Shown: positions 31,901 through 55,505 of the stretch, in pieces | Layout of the letters: every line of letters starts with the position of its first letter | Position numbering within the stretch: the stretch's first letter is position 1 | Assembly (NCBI RefSeq): GCF_014353015.1 | Contig: NZ_CP060704.1 | Span: 2,815,001-2,879,000, forward strand | Origin: Chitinimonas koreensis | GTDB lineage: Bacteria; Pseudomonadota; Gammaproteobacteria; Burkholderiales; Chitinimonadaceae | DNA length: 64,000 bases | Direction of reading: 5' to 3' | The notes under the pieces: model-generated | Databases searched by the model: none | What the model saw: the letters and a program-made list of their open reading frames with translations, nothing else | Told to the model about the DNA's origin: nothing | Position numbers and translations under genes: made by a program

Positions 31901-33099
31901 GGCCGGCAGCGCGTGGCTCAGCGCCGCGGCCGAGGCGCGCGCGCAGCGCCGCACCAGCTCGGCGAAGGCCGGATCGCCGTCGAAGTCGAGCCGCAGCGGC
32001 AGCCGGCCGGCGAACAGGCCGACCACCTCCTCCAGCTCGATGCGGCCGCGGCCGGCGCTGGCGGTGCCGAGCACCAGCTCGCGCCGGCCGCCGTAGCGCT
32101 GCAGCAGCGCGGCGAACAGGGCCGCCAGCGCGCTGAACAGCGTGGTGCCGGACTCGGCCGCCAGCCGGCGCAGGCCGCGCGCGGTGGCGGCCGGCAGCGT
32201 GGCCTGCACCGCGGCGCCGGCGTAGCCGGCGGCGATGCCGTCCGTGCCGGCGGCGGCCTGGCGCGCGGCCGGCAGTTCGAGCGGCGGCGGCAGCTCGGCC
32301 AGCGTGGCGCGCCAGTAGTCGAGATCGGCCGCGTCGGCGCCGGCGGCGATGCGGCCGGCCTGCCAGGCGGCGAAGTCGGGATAGCCCAGCGGCGCCGGCA
32401 GCGGCGGCGGCGGCGAGCCGTCGGGCCGGTAGAACAGGCTCAGCTCGCGCACCATCACGTCGATGCTCCAGCCGTCGGCGACGATGTGGTGCGGCGTCAG
32501 CGCCAGCACGTGTTCCTCGGCCGCCAGCCGCACCAGCACTGCGCGCAGCAGCGGCGCCCGCGCCAGCTCGAACGGCCGCGCCGCTTCCGCGGCCAATAGC
32601 CGTTCGAGCGCGCCATCGCGTTCGGCCGGCATCAGCGCCGACAGGTCGTGTTCGGGCAAGGCGAAATGCACGGCCGACTGCACGCACTGCATCGGCTCGT
32701 CGCCGACCAGCCGGATCGCCGTGCGGAAGGCCTCGTGGCGGTCGACCAGCGCCTGCAAGGCCAGCCGCAGCGCCGCGGCGTCGAGCCGGCCGCGCAGGCG
32801 CAGCGCGCCGGGGATCAGGAAGGCGCGGCCGCCGCCGTGCTGCTCGGCCAGCCAGACCGCGCGCTGCTCGATCGACAGCGGCACCGGCGCCTCGGCCGGG
32901 CCGGGCCGGCGGCCGACCGCGCCGTCGGCCCGGCCGCGGTCCAGCAGCGCCAGCAGCGCGCCGCGATGGGCCGCCAGCTCGGCGCGCCAGGCCTCGGTCA
33001 GCCGGCCCTTGGGCGCCCGGAAGCGCAGCTGGCCGTCCTCGGCCCACAGCGCGATGCCGGCGCGTTCGAGCTCGGCCAGCAGGCGGATCGCTTCGGCGC

Positions 33100-33103
<4 letters not shown>
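25975..33103 (-). CDS. NRPS: docking–C–A–PCP–E–C–PCP–TE (about 11 frame breaks)
   Basis: About 2380 residues. Residues 1–50 (AIRLLAELERAGIALWAEDG…LRFRAPKG) form a TubC-type docking domain. C1 has HHIVADGWS; the A domain has FTSGSTGRPKG and pocket residues I read as D-A-L-F-M-G-V-V-L (hydrophobic residue). PCP1 has GGDSIMAMQ. The epimerase follows (PIQAWFFALELAHP, HHLVVDGVSW, GTVGWFTAIVP, FNYLGRFD). C2 has YHHALLDGWS; PCP2 has GGHSLLVLEL; TE has LAGHSYGAAL and GDHIGMV. No A domain lies between C2 and PCP2. Breaks near 31445, 28780, 27520, 27315, 27178, 27028, 26937, 26822, 26728, 26258 and 26190 fit one-base losses. Start overlaps the upstream stop (ATGA). Confidence 0.85.
26110..26230. repeat. 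Degenerate repeat within the thioesterase domain
   Basis: Two to three tandem copies of a 27–30-base unit encode GEPSVGDPAG / GEPSAGDPAG / GDPSAADPG inside the TE, between the AVIRAG strand and the segment leading to the catalytic-His loop (GDHIGM). The middle copy is one base short, matching a frame break. An acidic Gly/Pro loop here is unusual for a TE. Confidence 0.65.
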
Positions 33104-43804
<10,701 letters not shown>

Positions 43805-46800
43805 TTCGGGAGTCCTTGGGTCGAGGCCGCGTCCAGCGTGGCCTCGCTCGAGAGTTGATCGCGCGAGACGCGGCGGCGCTCGCGCAGGCGCAGGCCGTCG
43901 GCCGGCGCGTCGGCCTGGGCGGCCTCGATCAGCGCGGCCAGGCAGGCCACGGTCGGCAGTTCGAAGAAATCCTTCAGCGCCGGCTTGACCGACCACTGCC
44001 GCTGCACCCAGCCGATCAGCTGGGTGGCGGCCAGCGACTGGCCGCCGGCGGCGAAGAAGTCGTGGTCGATGCCGCGCAGCGCGACCTGCAGCGTGCCGCG
44101 CACGTAGTCGAGCAGCGCCGTCTCCAGCGGCGTGCGCGGCGCCTGGTCGCCGGCGTCCGGCGGCGGCAGCTCGGGCTCGACCAGCGCCTGGCGGTCGACC
44201 TTGCCGTGGCGGCTCACCGGCAGCGCCGCCAGCGGCACGAACTGGGCCGGCAGCATGTAGGCCGGCAGCCGCGCCGCCAGCGCGCGGCGCAGCTCGGCCG
44301 GCTCGGCGATGGCCTGGCCGGCGCGCGGCACGAACCAGGCGACCAGCCGCTGCTGCGCCGGCTGCGCGCCGCGCAGGTCGACCACCGCCTCCTGCACGCC
44401 GGGGCACTGGCGCAAGGCGTGCTCGATCGCGCCGGTCTCGATGCGCTGGCCGCGCAGCTTGACCTGGCCGTCGGCGCGGCCGAGGTAGTCGACGCTGCCG
44501 TCGGCGCGCCAGCGCGCGCGGTCGCCCGTGCGGTAGAGCCGGCCGCCGGGCACGCCAGCGGCGGCGACGAAGGCGCGCGCGTCCTGCTCGGGCCGTTCGA
44601 GGTAGCCGAGCGCCAGCGGCAGGCCGCCGATCAGCAGCTCGCCCTCCTGGCCGACCGCCACCGGCTGGCCGAGCCGGTCGACGATGCGCAGCACGGTGTT
44701 GGCGATCGGCCGGCCCAGCGGCAGCGGGCCGGGCTCGCCGGGCGGGCATTCGCAATGGCTGACCAGGATGCCGGCCTCGGTCGGGCCGTACAGGTTGTGC
44801 AGCGCGGCGCCCAGGCCCAGCGCGTGGAAGGCGTCGCGCAGGCCGGCGTGCAGCGCCTCGCCGCCGGCGAACACCTGGCGCAGCGAGCGGCAGTGCGCCG
44901 CCTCGGGCACCGCCACGAAGGCCTCCAGCATGGCCGGCACGAACTGGGCGACGGTGACGCGCTCGGCCACGATCTGGCCGACCAGGTAGTCCGGATCGCG
45001 GTGGCCGCCCGGCGCAGCGATCACCAGCCGGGCGCCGGCCACCAGCGGCCAGCACAGCTCCCACAGCGAGATGTCGAAGGTGTACGGCGCCTTGTGCAGC
45101 ACCGCGTCGTCGGTGCCGAGCGGGAAGCGCGTGCAGGTCCAGGCCAGCAGGTTGGCCAGGTTGCCGTGGCTGCCGAGCACGCCCTTGGGCTTGCTGGTCG
45201 AGCCCGAGGTGTAGATCAGGTAGGCCGGTTCGTGCAGGCCGACCGGCACGGGCGCCGTGGCCGCCTCGGCGCTGGCGGCCAGCGCGTCGGCCGGTTCGAC
45301 GATCAGCAGCGGGCAGCCGACCGCCAGCCGCGAGGCGATCTCGGCGACGGTGACCAGCGCGGCCGGCCTGGCCTCGGCGAACAGCTCGTCGCGCCGCTGG
45401 GCCGGCTCGTCCGGGTCGATCGGCAGGTAGACCGCGCCGGCGTAGAAGATGCCGAGCAGCGTGGCGGCCAGCTCCAGCGAGCGCGGCAGCATCACCGCCA
45501 CGGTGCGGCCCGGCCCGGCGCCGAGCGCGGCCAGGTTGCCAGCGACGGCGCGGGCGGCGCGGTCGAGCGTGCGGTAGTCGATGCGCTTGCCGTCGGCGCA
45601 GGCCGCCACCCGCTCCGGGTGCTCGGCCGCCATGCGGGCGAAGCGCGCCGGCACGCTGTCGCCCTCGCCCACCGCCAGCGCGGCGCCGGCGAAGCCGTGC
45701 AGCAGTTGCTCCAGCTCGCCGGCCGGCAGCGCCGGGCAGTCGTCGAGCACCGCCTCGGGCGCGGCCGCCAGCCGCAGCGCCCAGTCGATCCAGCGCCGGC
45801 CCAGCTGCTCGACCTCGGCGCGCGGGTAGCGGCAGAACGGGTAGTCGAGGTCGAGCAGCCAGCCCTGCTCCGACTGCAGCAGGTTGATCGCCAGGTCGAA
45901 CTTGACGCCGGCCACCGGCGCGTCGAGCAGCCGGGTTGGCAGGCCGGCGAAGGCCGGATCGCGCACCCGGTCGAGGTTGAAGGTCAGCGTCAGCGCGCCG
46001 GGCCGCTCGTCGCCGCCGGCCAGCACCGGCTCGACGATGCGCGCCAGCGGATGGGCCTGGTGCGCCGCCATCGCCTCCAGCTCGAGGTCGAGCCGGTGCA
46101 GCAGCTGGTCGAAGCGCAGGCCGCGCTCGATGCGCGAGCGCAGCGGCATCAGCTGCACCGCCTGGCCGACCATGCGCTCCAGCCCGTCGGGCGGCCGTGG
46201 GCCGGTACGCCGATCAGGATGTCGTCGCGGTCGCACAGCCGGTGCAGCCAGCCCAGCGTCAGCGCCAGCGCGGCGGTGAACGGGGTGACGCGGCGGCCGG
46301 CGGCCAGCGCGGCCAGCTTTTCGGCCAGCTCGGCCGGCAGCGCCAGCCGTACCCGCTCGCCTTCCCAGCGCGGCCGCGCGGCGGCGTCGAACAGGCGCTG
46401 GCCGGGCAAGGCCAGCGGTGCCGGCGGCTCGGCCACGCGGTCGCGCCAGAAACGCTCGGCGGCCTCGTCCTGCGCGCCGGCCAGCCAGTCGAGCTGGCGC
46501 CGGAACGGCTGCGCCTCGGCCAGCGCGGCGCCGCCGTGGTACAGCCGGCCGAGCTCGTCGACGATCAGCGCCAGCGACCAGCCGTCGACCAGCACATGGT
46601 GGGCGCGCAGCGCCAGCACGTGGCGGCCGTCGCTGCGCTTGAGCAGGGCGGCGCGCAGCGGGCCGCCGGCGGCCGGGTCGAAGGCGGCCTCGACGAAGCC
46701 GCGCAGCCAGCCGGCCACGTCGTCGTGCTCGCCGTAGCTCAGCGGCGGCTTCAGCGCCGGCTGCACGGTCTGGCCGGCGCCGCCGGCGTCGAGCACGGTG

Positions 46801-48783
46801 CGCAGCGCCTCGTGCCGCAGCGCCAGTTGGGCCAGCGCGCGTTCGAGCAGCGCCGGGTTGAGCTCGCCGTCGACCTCGAGCGCCACCGTCTCGCAGTAGG
46901 CGCCGGCGCCGGCCGGATCGAGCTCGGTGGCCAGCCAGATCTGGCGCTGGCTGTCGGACAGCGGCAGCGTGGCGGCCTCGGCCGCCGGGCCGGCACGGAC
47001 GGCGCCACCGCGGCCGGGCGCGGCTCCAGCCAGCCGCCCTCGCGCAGCGCGGCGACCGAATCCATCACGCCGTCGACGATGGCGTCGAGTTCGGCCGCGC
47101 CGTGGGCCTCGCACAGGAAGCAGTTGCGCCCTTCCCAGACGAACAGGCCGCGATGCAGCAGGTGGTAGTAGAACAGGTCGAGGTTGCCGGCGTGCTTGAA
47201 GCGGAAGGCCGAGCCGAAGCGGATCAGCTCGAGCGGCGCCCGCACGGCCGCCAGCCGCGCGTTGAGGCGGTCGACCAGCTCGCCGGTACGGGCATTGAGG
47301 CTTTCCTGGAAGGCCGGGCCGCGCCGGTCCAGCTCGCCGAGCACGGCATGGGCCAGCGCGAAGCCAAGCGGATGGTTGTTGAAGGTGCCGGCGAAGAAGG
47401 TGGTGTGCGGATCGGGCGCCGAATCGTCGCCGAAGCGCCAGATGCCGCCGTCGATGCCGTCGAGCAGCCGGCCGCGCGCCGCCAGCGCCGCCATCGGCAC
47501 GCCGCCGCCGATGGTCTTGCCGTAGGTGGCCAGGTCGGCCTCGACGCCGAACAGCTGCTGGGCGCCGCCCGGCGCGCAGCGGAAGCCGGTGATCATCTCG
47601 TCGAAGATCAGCAGGATGCCGTGGCGCGCGGTCAGTTCGCGCAGCCGCAGCAGGAACTCGCGCGGCTGCAGGTCGAGCGCGCGGCTCTGCACCGGCTCGA
47701 CCAGCACCGCGGCCAGGCTGTCGGCCTCGCGGGCGATCGCCTCCAGCGCCGCGTCGCTGCCGTAGTCGAGCACCAAGAGGTCGGCGACGAAGTTCGGCAG
47801 GATGCCGGCGGCGACCGGCTCGGCCGCCTCGCCGACCGCCGCGCGGTCGCCCAGCACGCCGTCGAAGTGGCCGTGGTAGGACTTGCGGAACAGCGCCACC
47901 TTGCTGCGCTCGCGCACCAGCCGCGCCAGCCGCAGCGCGGTCATCACCGATTCGCTGCCGGACTGGCAGAACAGCACCCGGTCCATGCCGGTCAGCTTGC
48001 ACATCAGCTGCGACACCTCGGCCGCCAGCGGCGAGCGGGTGCCGAGCGCGAGGCCGAGGCCGGCCTGGCGATGGATCGCCTCGGTCAGGATGGCCGCGCC
48101 GTGGCCGAACAGGTTGACGCCGAAGTCCATCGACAGGTCGACGTAGCCGTTGCCGTCGACGTCCCACAGCCGCGCCCCTTCGGCGCGCGCGCCGGTGATC
48201 GGGTAGACCAGCTCCTTCAGCGCCGGCCGGAAGCCGGCCGAGGCGCGCACGTCGGCCAGCCGCTCGCGGCGCTGGTCGGCCAGGCGCTTGGAGCCGGCCG
48301 TGCGAGCCACGTAGGCGTGGGTGAAGGCGGCCAGGTGGGCGGCCTGGCGCGGGTCGAGCGCGCTGCGGCCCGGCGACGCGGCGCCGCGGCCCGCCGCAGC
48401 GGCGATGCGGCGCGGCTCGGGCCGGATGGCCTGCACCTGCGCCGCGGCGGCCGGCGGCGGCGGTGCGCTGCCGAGCGCGGCGAGCTGGCCGTGGATCACC
48501 TGCTGCACCAGTTGCAGTTGCTGCTGGAACAGGCCGGCGTACTCGGCCGGCACGGCGCCCGGCGGCAGCGCCGGCATGGCGAGCGGGGCGACGGGCAATC
48601 CGGCGACGGGCAGTCCGGCGACGGGCGAAGCGGCGATGGGCACGCCGGCCGTCGCCGCGGCCGGCACGGCGGCCGCCAGGTGGGCGCTCAGCGCGTCGAC
48701 CGTGTCGAGCTCGTTGAGCAGCTGGCGCGCGCTGATCCTCACGCCGTAGCGCGCCTGGATCGCGCGCATCGCCTCGGCCATCA

Positions 48784-51945
<3,162 letters not shown>

Positions 51946-52045
51946 ATTTGGATATTCGCCGTTCGTCCCTGTATTTCCGCCGCGGCGATTCCCGGCCAAT
52001 CAAGGAGGAATGCGACCCGCGGCGGGGCGTATTTCGTTCGGGGCT

Positions 52046-52094
52046 ATTGTCGGCTGACGGACTGATTCATTAGAACCTGTCAGCACTGACAGGC
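52046..52094 (-). promoter_or_regulatory. lux-box-like dyad and putative -10 upstream of the biosynthetic operon
   Basis: ACCTGTCAGCACTGACAGGC at 52075–52094 has perfect 8-bp arms (CCTGTCAG / CTGACAGG) around CA. It fits the NNCTnnnAGnnCTnnnAGNN form of LuxR/LasR/RhlR boxes. On the minus strand a GACAAT hexamer (52051–52046) lies 23 bases downstream. Such spacing would place the box over the -35 position, as in LuxR-activated promoters. The first biosynthetic start codon is about 130 bp downstream in an AT-richer leader. No luxR or luxI gene is in the window, so the regulator is inferred. Confidence 0.6.
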
Positions 52095-52108
52095 GTTCCG
52101 ATGGAACG
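52094..52108. promoter_or_regulatory. Second dyad directly abutting the lux-box-like site
   Basis: CGTTCC-GAT-GGAACG forms a 15-bp palindrome immediately upstream (relative to the minus-strand operon) of the lux-box-like element. It could be a binding site for another dimeric regulator, or simply part of the leader. No matching regulator is identified. Confidence 0.35.
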
Positions 52109-52298
52109 AACGGTGAATACGGCAATTCGGCGGGATTATTTAATAAATATCGCCGTGAAATGGGAATATCGCCGCATTTATAGGCGGCAATATAATGTTT
52201 CAATTAAAAGACGGATAGGCCGGAAAATATATGGCCTGTCATTTCCTGCATCGGGCGTTCTGCCGGCCGGAAGCCGGTGCGCCGCTTCGACGATCCTG

Positions 52299-52321
52299 TG
52301 CGGGCCGGGGGGCGGCCCGCA
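52299..52321. terminator. GC-rich hairpin after the monooxygenase-fold gene
   Basis: TGCGGGCC / GGCCCGCA arms enclose a G-rich loop, just downstream of the minus-strand stop at 52335. There is no T-run, so it is only terminator-like. It separates the short upstream operon from the AT-rich leader of the biosynthetic operon. Confidence 0.4.
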
Positions 52322-52334
52322 GCGGCCGGCGCGG

Positions 52335-52700
52335 CTAGCCGGCCGCCTCGTCGCGGCGGAAGCCGTAGGCGCGCTCGACCCGGGCGATGCGCACCTCGAA
52401 CGCCGCATACCAGTCCGTCCGGCCGCGCGCCCGCGCCAGGCTGTGTTCGCCCTGCCGGCGCCAGGCGGCGATGGCGGCCTCGCTGTCCCAGTAGGACACG
52501 GTGATGCCGAGGCCGTCGGCGCCGCGCGCCGATTCGACGCCAAGGAAGCCCGGCTGCTGCCGCGCCAGCTCGACCATGCGTTCGGCTACCTCGGCATAGT
52601 CGGCGGCGACCTCGGTGCGCAGCGATGTGAAGATCACGGCGTAGTAAGGCGCGGCCGGCGTAGGCGCGGCCGGCGTCGATGCGAGCGATGAAGGATGCAT
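52335..52700 (-). CDS. Antibiotic biosynthesis monooxygenase (ABM)-fold protein
   Basis: A 121-residue protein with the dimeric alpha+beta barrel pattern of ABM/DUF proteins: YYAVIFTSLRTEVAADYAEVAERMVELARQQPGFLGVESARG, then GLGITVSYWDSEAAIAAWRRQGEHSLARARGRTDWYAAFEVRIARVER. These small enzymes or stress proteins act on aromatic or polyketide compounds, or have unknown roles. The ATG at 52700 has GGAGA upstream; an earlier ATG at 52724 overlaps the preceding stop as ATGA. It is co-transcribed with the amidotransferase-like gene. It sits next to, but probably outside, the biosynthetic operon. Confidence 0.78.
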   Translation of the reverse strand: MHPSSLASTPAAPTPAAPYYAVIFTSLRTEVAADYAEVAERMVELARQQPGFLGVESARGADGLGITVSYWDSEAAIAAWRRQGEHSLARARGRTDWYAAFEVRIARVERAYGFRRDEAAG

Positions 52701-52720
52701 GGCGGTCTCCGGGTTGGATG

Positions 52721-53476
52721 TCATTGCCGTACCCAGGCCTGCGCCGCGCAGGCGCGCAGCAGCGCGACCACCGGCGGCGGCGCGAAACCGGCCAGCGCGG
52801 CGCGCTCGGGCTGGAACAGCGTGGCGACGAAGAAGGGATGGCCGTCGAGCTCGACCGCGCGGACTTCCCCGGCAGCGCCTGGGCCGGCCGCATCGAAGGC
52901 GGTCGCCCGCAGCGGCCCGGCGGTGAGCGCGGCGGCGAAGGCCGGGTTGAGGCCGTAGCTGCAACGGTAGCCCACTTCGAGCGCCAGCGTGCCGTAGGCG
53001 CGCGCCAGCCGCGAACCGGCCGCCAGTTGCACCGGCCCGCTCTGCTCGACCAGCGCGCAGGCCAGCGGCGCGATCACCGCACGCGCGGCGCCCGGTGCGG
53101 TCTCGGCGTGCGCCGCGTCGTGCCAGCCGAGCACGTGGCGCGCGTACTCGACCAGCGCGGCCTGGAAGCCGCCGCAGGTGCCGAGGAAGGGCAGCCGGTT
53201 CGCCCGCGCATGGCGGATCGCGCGCAAGGCGCCGTCGTCGTCGCGGTAGGGGCTGCCCGGCACGCACCAGACGCCGTCGTAGCCGTCGAGCCGCGCCGCG
53301 TCGGCGATCGTCTCGGTGCCGATCCAGTCGGCCTCCAGCGCGATGCCGGCCTGCCCGGCCGCCAGGGCCAGCGCGATGGGATTGGCGCGATGCGCCGTGA
53401 TGCCGTCGTCGCGGTCACCGACCACCGCCAGCCTGACCGTGCGGCGGCCCTGGCCCGCCCTGCCGTCTGCGTTCAT
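52721..53476 (-). CDS. Class I glutamine amidotransferase-like protein (CTP-synthase C-terminal type)
   Basis: A 251-residue stand-alone amidotransferase-fold protein. The nucleophile loop is FLGTCGGFQAALVEYARHVLGW (Cys in GTCGG) and GVWCVPGSPYRDDDGAL is the oxyanion-region motif. The C-terminal half contains EVGYRCSYGLNP and LDGHPFFVATLFQPER, where the His and Glu of the triad are expected. It resembles the family related to the C-terminal region of CTP synthase, not a full PyrG, since no synthase domain is present. The ATG at 53476 has AGGGGAT upstream. The gene is divergent from the LysR gene, which may control it. Confidence 0.8.
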   Translation of the reverse strand: MNADGRAGQGRRTVRLAVVGDRDDGITAHRANPIALALAAGQAGIALEADWIGTETIADAARLDGYDGVWCVPGSPYRDDDGALRAIRHARANRLPFLGTCGGFQAALVEYARHVLGWHDAAHAETAPGAARAVIAPLACALVEQSGPVQLAAGSRLARAYGTLALEVGYRCSYGLNPAFAAALTAGPLRATAFDAAGPGAAGEVRAVELDGHPFFVATLFQPERAALAGFAPPPVVALLRACAAQAWVRQ

Positions 53477-53584
53477 ATGCGTATCCCCTGGGAAGCGGGC
53501 ACCGCCTGCCGGTGCCGCGACAGGCACTCTAGGATCGCGCCGGCGCACTGTATATTGACCGCATCGCAATCCATTCTTGCAGCC

Positions 53585-54472
53585 ATGCAATATCGACTCG
53601 ACCATGCCGACCTCGCCCTGGTGCTCGCCGTGGTGCGCGGCGGCAGCCTCGCCCGCGCCGCGGCCTTGCTGGAACAGGACGTCTCGACCGTGTTCCGCGC
53701 CATCCGCCGGCTCGAGAAGGCGCTCGGCAGCGCGCTGTTCGACAAGCGCCGCAGCGGCTATCTGCCGACCGACGCCGCGCTGCGGCTGGCCGAACAGGCC
53801 GAGGCGGCCGAGCGCGCGCTGGCGGCGGCCCGGCTGGCGCTGGCGCGCGACGAGGCGATGGTCAGCGGCACGGTGCGGCTGACCTGTACCGATTCGGTGC
53901 TGCACGGCCTCCTGCTGCCGGCGCTGCGCCGCTTCATGCCCGGCTACCCGGCGCTGACGCTGGCGCTGGCCACCTCGAACGACTTCGCCAACCTGAGCCG
54001 CCACGACGCCGACCTGGCGCTGCGGCTGACCGACCACCCGCCCGAGCACCTGGTCGGCCGCCGGCTCGGCACGGTCGACTACCTGCTGTGCGGCCATCCG
54101 TCCTACCTGCGCGCCGCGGCCGGCCAGCCGCCCGAGGCGCTGAGCTGGATCGCGCCCGACGACGTCCTGCCCGACCACCCGACCGTCGCCTGGCGCCGCC
54201 GCGCGCATCCGGCCGTGCTGCCGGCCTACCGCTGCAGCACGCTGCTGGCGGCGGCCGGCCTGGCCCGCGCCGGCCTCGGCATCGCCGCGCTGCCGCGCTT
54301 CCTGCTCGACGGCGACGGCGACGGCGAGTTGCAGGCGCTCGGCGACGCGCTGCCCGGCTGCGCCACCGGGCTATGGCTGCTGACCCGGCCCGATTGCCGC
54401 GCGCTGCGCTCGGTATCGACGCTGTTCGAGGAACTGGGGCGGGCGATCGCGCTGCCGGCCGCGGCCGGTTGA
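53585..54472 (+). CDS. LysR-family transcriptional regulator
   Basis: A 295-residue regulator. The N-terminal winged helix-turn-helix reads DLALVLAVVRGGSLARAAALLEQDVSTVFRAIRRLEKALGSALFDKRRSGYLPT, followed by the linker helix and a periplasmic-binding-like effector domain (VRLTCTDSVLHGLLLPAL, RHDADLALRLTDHPPEHL, GLGIAALPRFLL). The start at 53585 gives a normal LysR N-terminus. It is transcribed divergently from the amidotransferase/ABM pair across a 108-bp gap, the classic arrangement for a LysR protein controlling its neighbour. The effector is unknown. Control of the biosynthetic operon is possible but not shown. Confidence 0.9.
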   Translation: MQYRLDHADLALVLAVVRGGSLARAAALLEQDVSTVFRAIRRLEKALGSALFDKRRSGYLPTDAALRLAEQAEAAERALAAARLALARDEAMVSGTVRLTCTDSVLHGLLLPALRRFMPGYPALTLALATSNDFANLSRHDADLALRLTDHPPEHLVGRRLGTVDYLLCGHPSYLRAAAGQPPEALSWIAPDDVLPDHPTVAWRRRAHPAVLPAYRCSTLLAAAGLARAGLGIAALPRFLLDGDGDGELQALGDALPGCATGLWLLTRPDCRALRSVSTLFEELGRAIALPAAAG

Positions 54473-54569
54473 ACCGTCCGGCGCAACGCAGCGCGCGCGG
54501 CTTGCGCGGCGGCAAAGCCGGCCTATATTTGCTGCGAGCGAATATATTATCCACGGACAGGAGCGCACC

Positions 54570-55334
54570 ATGCCGACCCGGCGCCAATTCATGCTCGACA
54601 GCGCAGCCCTGCTCGGCGCCGCCTGTCTCCCCGCGCTCGCCGCGGACAAGGACGCCCCGATCCGCATGGGCTATTTCGACAGCTACGAGCCGTTCAGCTT
54701 CCGCGGCGGCGACGGCGCGATGCGCGGGGCGCTGGTCGAGGGCATGGCGCTGGTCGGCCGCAACGCCGGCTACCGCCTCGACAACCAGGGCTTCCCCTGG
54801 GCGCGTGCCCAGGCCATGGTCGAGAACGGCAGCCTCGACGGCTTCTGCACCACCATCACCAAGGGCCGGCTGGTCTATGCCGATTTCGCGCCGACGCCGA
54901 TCGTCAGCGTGCGCTTCGGCATCTACCACCGCGCCGACGACCTGCGTCCGCTCGAGATCCGCTCGGTGGCCGACATGCGCGCCTTCCGCCACGGCAACTT
55001 CATCGGCGCCGGCTACCCCAAGGAAAACCTCGAACCCGACCAGATGCAGTGGCTCAAGGACGAGGAGACCGTGCTGCGCATGATCGACGCCGGCCGGCTC
55101 GACATCTATGTCGAGGGCGAGGTCGTCACCCGCACCAAGCTGCGCCAGCTCGGCCTGCTCGAGCGCTTCCGCTTCACCCCGGCGCCCTTCCTGCCGCCGG
55201 TCAATTTCTGCTTCGGCCTGCGCCGCAGCTACCCGGACGCGGCCGCCGTGCTGGCCCGCATGGAAGCCGCGGCCCAGGCGGCGCGCCGTTCGGGCGAGCT
55301 CGACGCGATCCTGGCCGCGGCGACCAAGCGCTGA
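54570..55334 (+). CDS. Periplasmic amino-acid-type ABC transporter substrate-binding protein
   Basis: A 254-residue protein of solute-binding family 3. The N-terminus MPTRRQFMLDSAALLGAACLPALAA is a signal peptide with a Tat-like RRQF. The mature region has IRMGYFDSYEPFSFRGGDGAMRGALVEGMA and WARAQAMVENGSLDGFCTTITKGRLVYADF. The hinge region is SVADMRAFRHGNFIGAGYPKENLE, and MIDAGRLDIYVEGEVV completes the pattern. No permease or ATPase genes follow, so it is an orphan binding protein that may serve an uptake system elsewhere or act as a sensor. It lies 97 bp after the LysR gene on the same strand. Confidence 0.82.
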   Translation: MPTRRQFMLDSAALLGAACLPALAADKDAPIRMGYFDSYEPFSFRGGDGAMRGALVEGMALVGRNAGYRLDNQGFPWARAQAMVENGSLDGFCTTITKGRLVYADFAPTPIVSVRFGIYHRADDLRPLEIRSVADMRAFRHGNFIGAGYPKENLEPDQMQWLKDEETVLRMIDAGRLDIYVEGEVVTRTKLRQLGLLERFRFTPAPFLPPVNFCFGLRRSYPDAAAVLARMEAAAQAARRSGELDAILAAATKR

Positions 55335-55352
55335 CTATCGCCCGATCGCATG

Positions 55353-55418
55353 CAGGAGCGGCTTCAACCGCGGATGGTGCCGGCGCACACGACCCTTCGC
55401 GGCTGAAGCCGCGCCTAG
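55353..55418. repeat. REP-like element (GGAGCGGCTTCAaCCGC type)
   Basis: Inverted GGAGCGGCTTCAACCGC and GCGGCTGAAGCCGC segments lie in the gap between the binding-protein and AMP nucleosidase genes. The same core recurs at 57258–57279. Palindromes of this 'GTAGGAGCGGCTTCAGCCGC' type are common dispersed elements in pseudomonads and related genomes. Confidence 0.55.
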
Positions 55419-55505
55419 GTACATCCGTCCATCGCACCTTCCCGCAGGAATCCGCTCCTAGCAGCATCCGCCCACCGCCGCCGCGAGACATCGTCACGGC
55501 GGCCG

